Assembly (NCBI GenBank): GCA_038501785.1
Contig: JBAMJR010000086.1
Span: 962,501-1,026,500 of the forward strand
Direction: 5' to 3'
Origin: Myoxocephalus aenaeus
Lineage: Eukaryota > Chordata > Actinopteri > Perciformes > Cottidae
Length of the DNA stretch: 64,000 nucleotides
A program made the position numbers and the translations under genes. A model generated the notes under the pieces. The model was not told the origin of the DNA, did not search any database, and saw only the letters and a list, made by a program, of their open reading frames with translations. Shown here piece by piece: positions 1-18,700 of this stretch. Numbering within the stretch: position 1 is the first letter of the stretch; every line of letters begins with the position of its first letter.

Positions 1-615
1 CAAAAAACAAAAAAAATGTTGCGCAACAGGGGACAGTAATAGGTCAAGCGGCCCTCGAGACTTGGCCGTGTTGTCACCAGAGACGAGTCACACGAGCCCC
101 GAGCCGCCACAGCAGATAGCTGCAATCCCTCGCTATAAAAAGAGCAGCTGACCCGGTCCACCGGCGCCTATAAACACACAGACGCCGCGGCGGCTTTGTG
201 CGATCGGACAGACGCACTATTTCGACGCAGGGGGAAGAAAAAAAATGCAGCGAAGACACACACACACGACGTACAGCGTTTTGGTGTCCGGTGACCTTTT
301 CTGGACATGCAAAGGAGATGCCGCGACGTGTCGGTGCGCTGGGTAACTAGGAGCCGGGGGGGCTCGGCAGAAAGCGGTGACCCTTTGAATGTGTTGTTCT
401 GAAAAAAAAAAAGGCTGTGTAAAGCAAATGGCCCACTTTAAGTTGTATTCTATTTTGTATTGTTCATCCTCCAATGCATACTGCCACCCAGAGGCCTCGT
501 TTGGCAACATTGAGCAGGAGAGACCAATGTGATGCTTTCAGTGTCAGTGGGCTTGATGACGTTTTCTCTCACAATAAATACACACACACAAAAAAATATC
601 CCATAAGTTATTTTG
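1..615. other. Non-coding flank beyond the ogg1 3' end, with a TATA-like box
   Basis: I see no convincing exon here. A TATAAAA box on the plus strand lies at 134-140 in a GC-rich stretch, which could mark a promoter, but no plus-strand coding exon follows before the ogg1 3' end. The short open frames on both strands have no recognisable domain. Simple CA and A runs occur near 256-270 and 402-412. Confidence 0.35.
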
Positions 616-621
616 TTTATT
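616..621 (-). terminator. ogg1: ogg1 polyadenylation signal (AATAAA)
   Basis: TTTATT on the plus strand reads AATAAA on the minus strand about 250 nt past the ogg1 stop codon. It is the first canonical hexamer downstream of the gene and would give a short 3' UTR. Confidence 0.5.
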
Positions 622-872
622 ATAAAAGTAGTGTACCGTATTATTACTGTAGTCGTGAGCTAATAGGAAAGTAGACGTAGAAGAGGTCACAGTAAACACA
701 AACCCTGAGAATCTTACAATAAGGAGTTTTCTACCCTGATGAATATACTCTTTATATATTTGAATTCCAATATTTTTGTTGTTTTTTATGTATAACATAA
801 AAAACGTTGTGGTATTGCAATCCGATGCGAGTCCTGATGTAAGAAGCTTGTTTACCTCTCGTCACTCTCTCA

Positions 873-1835
873 TTAGACGGACGTCTTTGCTTTCTTGCGA
901 TGCGCCGACTGGGTTTTCGTGTCCTTCGCGGCGCCATTCCCTTCCGTCTTAATTGTTTTGCTCTCGCGCGCCGCCGCCGTCGTCGTCACCTTCGCCTCCT
1001 CGTCTTCCTCTTTCTTCGGCCGCTTCAGGGGCGACGTTCCTTTGAGCGTCTGGAACTTCTTGAGGTCGGCGCAGAAGAGCACCTGAACACACGGATACAG
1101 GAGACACACACTTTGGCTGTAGCGGGCCGACGGGAGGTCACATGACATGAAACTCACGGACCGACGGTGACGGTGTGACACTCACCGATTGGGCCCAACC
1201 TGCATAAGGACCCCACAGGTGTCTGAAAAAATCCCCTGTGCAGAAATATGACATTGGATTATGTTAACGATGAAAGAGAACAGTGTTGACCATCAGAGCG
1301 AACATACTGCTGGTATATCTATACATACACTACCGTTCAAAAGTTTGGGGTCACTTAGAAATGTCCTTATTTTTCAAAGAAAAGCACTGTTTTTGTTCAA
1401 TGAAGATAACATTAAATTAATCAGAAATACACTATACATTGTTAATGTGGTAAATGACTATTCTAGGTGGAAACGTCTGGTTTTTAATGAAATATCTAGG
1501 TGTATAGAGGCCCATTTCCAGCAACTATCACTCCAGTGTTCCAATGGTACATTGTGTATGCTCATCGCATAGAAGACTAATGAATGATTAGAAAACCCTT
1601 GTGCAATTATGTTAGCACAGCTGAAAACAGTTATGCCGGTTAGAGAAGCTATAAAACTGGCCTTCCTTTGAGCTAGTTGAGTATCTGGAGCGTCACAAAA
1701 TGGCCAGAAAAAGAGAACTTTCATGTGAAACTCGCCAGTCTGTTCTTGTTCTTAGAGATGAAGGCTATTCCATGCCAGAAATTGCGAAGAAACTGAAAAT
1801 GTGTCTGGGTGACCCCAAACTTTTGAATGGTAGTG

Positions 1836-1884
<49 letters not shown>

Positions 1885-4029
1885 CTGAATATGACTACCA
1901 ACCGAGATCTCGGTGCAGTTTATCCGTGATGCTCTTCTGTCGGTTGCCGGGAGCGTAGCTGTAGTCTCGTTTAGCGATCTGCCACACGTGTGTGTCTATG
2001 GGCACGGCCTCGGCCTTATCCAGGGACATCAGACACACACAGTCGGCCACCTACGGACACACACACACACACAGGGCCTTGATTACATGCTGATGATGTT
2101 ACAAGTTCACAAAAAAAAAAAAAGTACAAGAGGCTGCTCTACCTTGGTGCCGACGCCGGGGAGAGTCCGCAGAGCGTCGCGGGCCGACAGGTACGGGACG
2201 CCGCGGAGGCCCTCGAGCCACCGGAGCCCGTGGGCGTCCAGAATCTGCGCCGCGCTCTGCTGAAGGAACCGAGCCCGGTATCCAAAACCCAGATCCCTGA
2301 GGCGCGCCTCCACGCCGTCGTCTGCAAAGGAAGATAAGATAAGATAAAATAAGATAATTCTTTATTAGTCCTGCAGTGGGGAAATTGCAGGATTACAGCA
2401 GCATAAAAAGACAAAAACAAGTAATATAAATAACAGTAATAAAAAAACAGTAAAGAAGAAGAATACACAGTAGGAAACAACACATTTGTGACGACAACGG
2501 AGAGTGAACGTGACTCTCAGCAGGTTTACAGATGCGTGGAATATTTAGGGACTTGAAGGAAGAAATAAACACAAACAAAAAGAGACAGTATATGTTTGTC
2601 ATAGAGCCCGCAGTGAGATTTATGTACCACTCAGCTCACAACCAAAGCTCTTCTTATTCTACTTTCTTATAACAGATGCTGCATAGTTGTGGTCAGATAT
2701 ATAAATGCATCTATAAAAGATACATTAATCCTTAATTTAGCCATGGGGGAAAGTTAGAAAAGTAAACAAGTGCCTCACTTCCAAGATGGTGCGTTTTTAT
2801 TATCGAAGAAAATCCTCCGTCCAAAATTCAATCAATTTATAACATTAACTAAATGATATATAATAGTAATAACCCAAAAGGGGGGAAATAATTATGTTTA
2901 TAAATGCCACGAAAAGTAAAGATCCCTCAAAGTCAAACCAAACGTCGGAAAAATAAATAAATAAAAGCCATATATCAAAACCATAAATAACCACAAAACA
3001 TCTACAAGTATGATAAAAGAACATTAAATAAGACCTAAATATTAGAAAATACATCAATGCATTGCTTTCTATCATGAAACTGAAGCCAGAATATAAAAAC
3101 CAAGGCCTCCTGGTTGGATCTTATCCCACTGAACCCTGCACCACCGACGTAAGAGAGATTCTAAACTGAAGGTCTGTGGAGACAGAATACCTGCGAGCGC
3201 GGACAGGGAGGGGAAGTCGTGGTAAGAGGTTTCGTCCAGCCGGCACAGCGGGGCGCCCAGAGCCTGACACAGCCGCTCCACCATGCCGTGGATACGAGAG
3301 ATGTGGTTGTTGGAGGTGCAAATGAAGGAAAAAAGACATTCGGTGGGGTCCTGGCGAAGCATTCTCACACCTGCGGAGAGACACAACAATATATATATTT
3401 ATAAAAACAAATATTGTCAGTGTAATATTGAGTGGTAGCTCACAAACTGGCCTGTGAAGATGTCTGCGATGCGCTGGAAGTGGGGGTCTGCAGCTCCCCA
3501 TCCCTTGTGCAGATCCTCCAGCTTCACCTTCAGCTGGAAGTAGTCTCTGAGCATCTCCTCCTCCTCCTCCTCCTCTTCCTCAGTGTCCTGCACTGGAGTC
3601 ACCGCCACCGGCTCCTCCTCTTCCTTCTGCAGAGCCTCCATGAATCTCTCCCCTAACTTGTTTTCCACCTTGAGAGAAACTCCAGCTCTCCTCTTCCTCT
3701 TCCCGTCCGAGCTTTTGTACGCGTGGTACCAGAGGGTGTCATCTGTCTGGGTCAGGGTCCACACGCGTCCTCCCATCACTCCGGTCCAGTGACCTTCCGC
3801 AGTTTCTCTCCAGCTGTGGGGTTTAATAAACACATGTCAATACACAGAGTGTCAGACGGGGATGTGATCTGCTCTGTTACGGTGGCGGAACAACGTCACA
3901 TCTGAGACCCCAAACTCACCGGAAGGATTGTCCGCAGGCGAGCGTGAGATCCAGACGCAGCTCGGACCTGGCGCAGGCCAGAGATCTCCACAGTCTCGCT
4001 CCCGATGACAGCACCGCATGTTGGGCCAT
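873..4029 (-). CDS. ogg1: 8-oxoguanine DNA glycosylase/AP lyase OGG1
   Basis: OGG1 removes 8-oxoguanine paired with C and nicks the abasic site in nuclear and mitochondrial base excision repair. Seven coding exons join in phase: 3920-4029, 3452-3813, 3191-3370, 2143-2321, 1903-2050, 1186-1235 and 873-1082, giving 412 aa (human 345). Visible landmarks are the RSELRLDLTLACGQSFRW start region, WTLTQT, the block around SFICTSNNHI, the helix-hairpin-helix loop LPGVGTKVADC with catalytic Lys277 (human Lys249), and VPIDTHVW with Asp296 (human Asp268). WGPYAGWAQ lies near the C terminus. Two oddities stand out. A roughly 28-residue Lys/Glu-rich insertion with a nine-Glu run lies before DYFQL, and the C-terminal tail is long and charged. 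The second intron (3371-3451) seems to use a GC donor. The start is the ATG before AQHAVLSSGARLWRSL. That short basic leader could target mitochondria, but this is inferred. Confidence 0.95.
1328..1835. mobile_element. Tc1-like non-autonomous DNA transposon with a transposase N-terminal remnant
   Basis: Inverted ends CACTACCGTTCAAAAGTTTG (from 1328) and its complement ending at 1835 (CAAACTTTTGAATGGTAGTG) bound a 508-bp element flanked by TA, the usual Tc1/mariner target duplication. An open frame from 1700 reads MARKRELSCETRQSVLVLRD. This is the start of a Tc1-type helix-turn-helix DNA-binding region, and it runs into the right terminal repeat. The catalytic DDE domain is missing, so this is an internally deleted copy. 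It sits in the ogg1 intron between the fifth and sixth coding exons. Confidence 0.85.
1842..1882. repeat. (TA)n microsatellite
   Basis: About 20 TA units directly abut the right end of the Tc1-like element inside an ogg1 intron. TA runs are common insertion sites for TA-targeting transposons. Confidence 0.95.
2333..2470 (+). repeat. Teleost interspersed repeat tail (TTTATTAGTCC... type)
   Basis: A GATAA-rich run is followed by TTTATTAGTCCTGCAGTGGG, a GGGGAAATTGCAGG-like block and ATTACAGCAGC. The same block recurs near 15403 in the qrich1 first intron, so two copies of one dispersed family are present. It resembles the 3' tail of a teleost LINE- or SINE-like element. I cannot name the family. 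It lies in the ogg1 intron between the third and fourth exons. Confidence 0.6.
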
Positions 4030-4663
4030 GGCCACAAGTCACCCCGCTGTCTGGTGTTTATAAGTTAAAACAACATCCTCCCACAGCGCTGCGGCATTAT
4101 AGAAACTCGCGGTGTGAGTGGGGAAACCGGAAACACAACATCAGTGTACGTTACAACAGTGTAATGCCTTTCGGGGAGTTGATTTAACTGTTAGCTGGCG
4201 GCGATAATGATGGTCAACAAAGACCTAACACTGTCGCAAAGCTGGGCGCATATTAGAAGAAAATCTTTCGAGTTTAGGTGCTTGTAATACTATTTAGTAT
4301 AAAACTAAATGTTATCTAACTCAAAAAAAATTATAATTGTGGTCCTAACTTCATATTAATAATGATCAGGAATAGTTTAAATGACAATCTGATGCAACAT
4401 TACACCGATTCCGGTAACCCCGCCCTCCTCATGTCAACACAACTTCTGATTGGCTGTCTTACATAAGGTGGGCGGTAATTCTAACCAAGCTCATCCACGA
4501 TTGGTTAATGTATCCGTGCCCGCGGTGTCCTATTGGCTAATATTTTTGGACCTCGAGGTGTACACAGGAAGTCGTCTCCCTCGATCTCTCTTCTGAAAAA
4601 GTCGTGCTCGGAGAGCGGCGTGTCAGAGGGGCTCGGATTTACCCGGTGAACACGGCGGAGAAA
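4030..4663. promoter_or_regulatory. Bidirectional ogg1/qars1 promoter with CCAAT boxes
   Basis: The ogg1 (minus) and qars1 (plus) start codons are 634 bp apart, head to head, with no other exon between them. Three ATTGG/CCAAT elements lie at about 4448-4453 (GATTGGCT), 4500-4505 (GATTGGTT) and 4530-4536 (TATTGGCT), close to the qars1 start. There is no clear TATA box. This suggests an NF-Y-driven housekeeping promoter shared by both genes. Confidence 0.7.
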
Positions 4664-13233
<8,570 letters not shown>

Positions 13234-13348
13234 TCCACGGATCGATCAAGCCGCACGACCTGCTTCCCACGAGCCCACGGATACATGTCCAAATGGTTTG
13301 CATCACTTAAAGGTGTCATTTTAATAAGGGCACAGACTGCTCAGGCCA

Positions 13349-13354
13349 AATAAA
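13349..13354 (+). terminator. qars1: qars1 polyadenylation signal (AATAAA)
   Basis: AATAAA lies about 115 nt past the qars1 stop codon. A second hexamer near 13646 could serve a longer transcript. Confidence 0.55.
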
Positions 13355-13359
13355 GTCAG

Positions 13360-14630
13360 GTGCTCTAATAATTACAAGCCCGTATTTCTAAAATGCGGTT
13401 CCCCTTTTTATGGATCTGTCTTCCTGAAATTGTTCTATATCTGCCGCAGAAGGATTCACATGCAGTGTTTCTTCTTTGTTGAATGTATGCAACTTTGATC
13501 GTTTAGGACTTTGTGTGTGTTAATACAATATTGCACAGAGGAGATGCTTTCAAATACCATGCATTACTTTTTTTACAAAGGTGGTAGATCACTGCCAAAC
13601 CATCATGTGCATTTCTTTTTTAAAGACCTTTTGACAGGAGACAAGAATAAAAAATTAAAACATGCAATGTCTCTGTGTTGATAGTTTTTGAAGCTGATAT
13701 ATCAATATTCTCCGACGCGTGATATTTTGGTATGAGAATCCAATGTTTGACTTTATTTATTATGATGTTCTGGCTTTAAGACCAAGAGCACAAGATAATG
13801 TCAGCTGTGATGTTAGAAAAAATAAAACACAATCCCAGACTTATGATATTAATATATTGTGTTGCATTAGTTTCTGTGACTGTTATGGCAGCTGTGATAT
13901 ACATAACCTGCAATCCCAACAGAGGAATATAATATATTGACAGGAAAAAATACTATTGAGCCAATACTGATCAATAAAAAAGGATGCTGTATTTGTACAC
14001 AAACCAGACGTTTTGCAAAGTAAAAGTAAATAAAATACACGAGTTTCAGTTACAAAATAGTGTAAATAATTAATTTATTAATATGTGAAAAGAGGGAGAA
14101 AAAAATGTATGTGTACCTCTCAGCATAGAACGTTAAAAAAGAAATACTAAATCAAATATTTGGGCCAAATAGAAACTATTCTATTTTATCACATTTTATT
14201 ATATATTGGGAAAAAAAGCCTCCTGTGTACAGGTGTTGGAAGTTAGCGTTTCGCTATATACACTCAACACATTGCATCTGTTTTGTGTGTGCATAGATGT
14301 ATGTTATGAATTCTAATGTCACTGTGATGTCCACAACAAATAAATAAAGCCAAAAAGTCAAATGTGGGAGACGCAGACCACGCTGAAACGTAATGCGTGG
14401 GAATTGACCCTCAACTGCCCAGAGCTTCTCGAGCGCCACCCATTTATTCAGCGCATCTCTTCCGGACGACCTTAAAAGATTCAGAAGCCAGTGAACCACT
14501 AGGAGCGGCTGTCTGGTATAACTGGCTTTTAAGGTGGACTGACATCTACCCGATCTTAACGGCTACTTCACGTGCGGTGTCGCCTTTAACGCTCCATCCC
14601 GCAAGCGTCAGTTCCCGCGATAGCACGGCC
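13360..14630. other. qars1-qrich1 intergenic region
   Basis: This AT-rich stretch may include distal qars1 3' UTR. I see no coding exon and no clear repeat family. From about 14400 it becomes GC-richer toward the qrich1 promoter. Confidence 0.5.
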
Positions 14631-14639
14631 CGGAAATCC

Positions 14640-14925
14640 CGCGATAGCACGAGATAGTTACAACTCGCTCTCCTATTGGTCCAAGGACACTGTTGTAAGA
14701 TGGCGCCCTGCGAAATATGAGTAGTTGAGAAAAAGAATAAGAACTAGTTAGCCATCTAGCGAAAATAAGGAAAACGTAAGAAGAAAGCAGCCGCAGGGGG
14801 GAAACGCCAGCAGCTCATCGCGTCCCTGTTTTTTGGAAGAGGAGCCCCCGTTTCGGCTCGAGCCTCTGCCCGTTTGAGGAAGACAGCTAGCTAGCTAACG
14901 CGCCTGCTAGCTTCAGAGGTAACAT
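14640..14925 (+). promoter_or_regulatory. qrich1: qrich1 promoter and probable non-coding first exon
   Basis: A CCTATTGGTCC inverted CCAAT box at about 14672 precedes TAAGATGGCGCCCTG (about 14696), a YY1-like box of the kind often found at housekeeping start sites. CTTCAGAG followed by GTAACATAAAG near 14915-14930 could be the donor of a 5' non-coding exon, which would splice to the acceptor at 15757. The exact start site cannot be seen. Confidence 0.5.
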
Positions 14926-15402
14926 AAAGCAGGAAAACAATGTAGTCCCCGTGACGCCACAGACAGGAGAGTTACCTCGATGTCTAAACTCACTACGGAG
15001 AGTATTGTGTTGTTCCTCGTGCCCGCGGGCGCGTTACACGTTGGCAAACACAGCTGTATTATTTGAGAACAACACGCGGCTAGGTTGTGCCGTATCCCTG
15101 GCTAACCTAGCTTGTGTTGTGTGATCAGCTGTTCGATCAGCTGTTATAGAGCAGCTAGAACTCAAACGTCACTTAACCGTGGTGCCAAAACAACTCGCAT
15201 GTGCTCATTATGCAGCAGTTTCCGCCACTGCTTTTGAATACTGCAGCGGATTTGGAAAGTGGCCGCGCTTTTGTCCCTGCTCGTACACAGTGAGAGATTT
15301 AACCCTTTATCTGTCTGTGGATGATGATCCATAGGTCTGTTTGTAAACACTGTGTGTGACTGCGCAGCCTTTTCTGTGCCCTTTTTGTTATTTGTTCATA
15401 TC

Positions 15403-15545
15403 AATAATTTATTAATCCCGCAAGGGGGAATTGTTTCATTACAGCAGCATTTATAGAAACTAGTAAAGCTAAAGTTAAATATAAATATATAAATGCACAA
15501 TATATACAACAAAAATAGAATAATATTAAAATGACAAAAAACTAT
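15403..15545 (+). repeat. Second copy of the TTTATTAATCCCGCAAGGGG repeat tail
   Basis: This block reads TTTATTAATCCCGCAAGGGG, then GAATTG and CATTACAGCAGC. It matches the repeat at 2333-2470 and lies in the 5' intron of qrich1. Confidence 0.6.
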
Positions 15546-15789
15546 TAATGCATTAATGTTATAGTTGTATGATATATTTGGCCAGAGGTGATTGTCACGT
15601 TCTTTTTACCTTTTTTGATTGCTTTTGACTCCTACAAGTTTTGACAGGGTTATTGAACGGTGATTAATAGTATTTTTTTGTTTATATAGACATTGTAAAT
15701 ACCTAACTTTGCAGCTGCTTTAAAAAAAATCCTAAATCAATTCTGCTTTTTACTCAGATTCCTCCCAGAAGAAGACACTGCCAGCAGCG

Positions 15790-18700
15790 ATGAATAACTC
15801 CCTGGATGGATCGGGCTCCTATGAGGAGCTTGTGAGGCAGAAAGCTCGGAGCATCCCTCAGCACCGCATGAAGGAGTTCCTGGAGTCCTTGGCTAGCAAA
15901 GGCCCAGATGCCCTGCAGGAGTTCAGCCAGCAAGACGGAGATACTACGACGACCACCACCACCACTATGGTCTACCAACAAGAGGCTAACTGCATCTACA
16001 CAGACAGCACAGAGGTGGCCGGGTCGCTGTTGGAGCTGGCCTGTCCGGTAAATCAGCGCACTAATTGGTCACCAAATCGGTCCGTTAAAGAGCTCCGTCC
16101 AGCTCTCTGACAGGCACTGTGTTCTGATGCAGGTTCAGGTGCAAGTCCAGCCACAGCAGCAACATATACAGATACAGGAGTCCCAGCAGCAGTCTGTACA
16201 GCAGAATCCAGAGCAACAGATAGTTCAGGTTTGTACTTTATTTTTTTTATTTTTATGATGTCTTTGTGTTTATCCTTTCACTCTGTTCCGTTTAATCCTT
16301 AGTTCACAAAACGTTACCTATTATCTCTATTTTCAGGTGCAGATTCAGGGCCAGCAGCAAGGTCAAATGCTGGGCCAGGTCTTCCAACTGCCCTCTGGCT
16401 CCCATCAACAGCTGCAAGGTGTGACTACTGCACAGCTGATTCAGCCTGGGGATCTCACGGAGGAGCAGCATCAACAGGTACACATAAGCACACGCACGCA
16501 CCATGGGAGAAATGCACGTTTTATTGCACGTTTTTATTTAGTTACCGGTAATAATCTCCCTCCCATGTGTTTTAGCTGCAAGCCCAGTTGGTGGCAGCCG
16601 TCGCAGGGGGACAACAGATCCAGATCCAGACAGTGGGGGCCCTGTCTCCCACCCAGCAGCAGGACAATATTGAGAGGAGAGTACTGGGGACCACTGTTGC
16701 CACATCACAGGGAGCAGGTGTCCTCCAGCCAGCCAAAAAGCGTAAGGTCGATATGCCCATCACTGTGTCCTATGCCCTGCCTGGTCAGCAAGTAGCCACG
16801 GTCCTGGCTATCCCCCAGGGACAGGGCCAGCAGCAAAGTTACGTGTCCCTGCGGCCGGACCTCCTAACTGTGGACAGCTCCCACCTTTACAGTGCCACAG
16901 GCACCATCACCAGTCCCACGGGGGAGACCTGGACAATCCCTGTTTATTCTGCTCCTGCCGGCTCCGGAGGCCGCGAGCAGGTCACGCACATCGCCATCCC
17001 CCAGGAAGCCTATGGAACAGTGCAGGTCGCGGGGCCAAACACTACAACAATGATGACAATGCCCACGCAAGTTACCGTTGAAAACGACAAGCTGAAAAGT
17101 CTAAGTCAGACGGCGCAGGCCGTTTCCAGCATCACGAGCTCCGGGGGAATGGGAGGCCAGGAGGAAGTGGTGCACACTCTGGCTGCAAACACGCTGTTCC
17201 CTGCCCAGCTGATGAATGGAAACATCCACATCCCAGTGTCATTACAGGGCTACTCCAACACTACACAGTCCCTTATCTGGGATCCACAGCAGCAGGTGCT
17301 GCACACACAAGGGCTGTCGGGGCAGGACGCACAGCACCTGCAGGTGCTAACGCAGGTGTCGTATTGCTTTGTCTTCCTTTTTTTTATTTTGGCCAGATAC
17401 ACGCATTCACAGGTATTTCTTGATTGCATGAGGTAACGGTGTTGGTGTGTGTGCGTCTGTGCAGGGTCAGACATTGGTAGCAGAGATAGATGGCCAAGGC
17501 CAGCAACATGTGCAGGTGCAGGAGCTGCTGCTGCCTGCCACTCTGAAGCCGGAGGAGGGGCTGGAAGTATGGCGGCTTTGGGCTGAGCGGAAAAACCTTG
17601 AGTTGGAAAAATCGGACACAAATAAACTAGCCCCAATTGGCCGTAAGTGCATGTAGAGAATGTTTTGTTATAGTGTTAAGACAACACTTTTCCTTTGATG
17701 CACATGTGTGGGTTGACTGAGAATAGACTATGGAAAATACACCCAGTCACTGATTTGTGCGTGTTTGTGTGTTTTAGGACGCCAGGCGCTGCGTTTCCAG
17801 GAGGACTTGGTGTCGTGTGCGGTAGCCGAGCTCTGCATGGGTCTCTCTTTGATGACAACAGAAGCTCGGGGGTTGGAAGAGGAGTCTTATGAGGCTGATG
17901 TTCTCTACTATGTGTTTCTGTGTATACAAAAAGTAAGTGTATCACGCACACAGACGCACAATTACACTCTGCATTCAACATCCATTCCATCCCTGTTGGT
18001 ACTTCCCTTTTTGATGTGGAAACACTGTCTCACAGTCTCTCTCTCTCTCTCTCTCTCTCCCCCCCCCCCCCTCCCCCCGCAGTATCTGTGTGATAACGGT
18101 CGTGTGGATGACGTGTTCTCAGACCAGTACTACACTCGCTTCGCTCACAGTCTGCACCAGATCCTGGAGCCTTGGAGATCGTCTGTTCATCCGCTAGGTG
18201 TGTGGACAAAAGCTGTTTTCCAAATTTCCTCTATAATCAATGTTCTATCAACTAAAATGAGCTCAGATATTTAGGAGCGTCGCCAATCACAGTTTGTGCC
18301 CCCTTTTTATAATCCATTCTGATATTTATGTTTCCCTAAATAATGCAGGTGTAGCCCAGCACAGGCTAATGTTAAAATCCCATTAGGGAGATGGCTTCGC
18401 ATTAAGAACATATTACTTTTGTTTGGTATCCCAGATGTTTTCTGTAATATCCATTAGGAGCCGAGCGTCAGTCTCGGACGTTTGCACAGCTTCTCTCAAT
18501 AAAGTGCTAATTTTACTCGCGGTAGATATCACAGCTGACTGCGTTTTATTGGTTTTCAGCCCTCCGTGGTTGTGTTGTGAGCTAAATGTACAATCTCTTA
18601 GAATAACAGACCTGTTGCTGATTAATCAGAGGCTTGGACTGGCCCCTCTTAGTCCATTTATTGGCCACTTTGCTCAAATTAAGATTTCTTTAGTGGATTA

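Noticed and set aside
1700..1888. An active transposase gene
   Set aside because: Only the N-terminal helix-turn-helix start is present before the right terminal repeat. The catalytic domain is absent.
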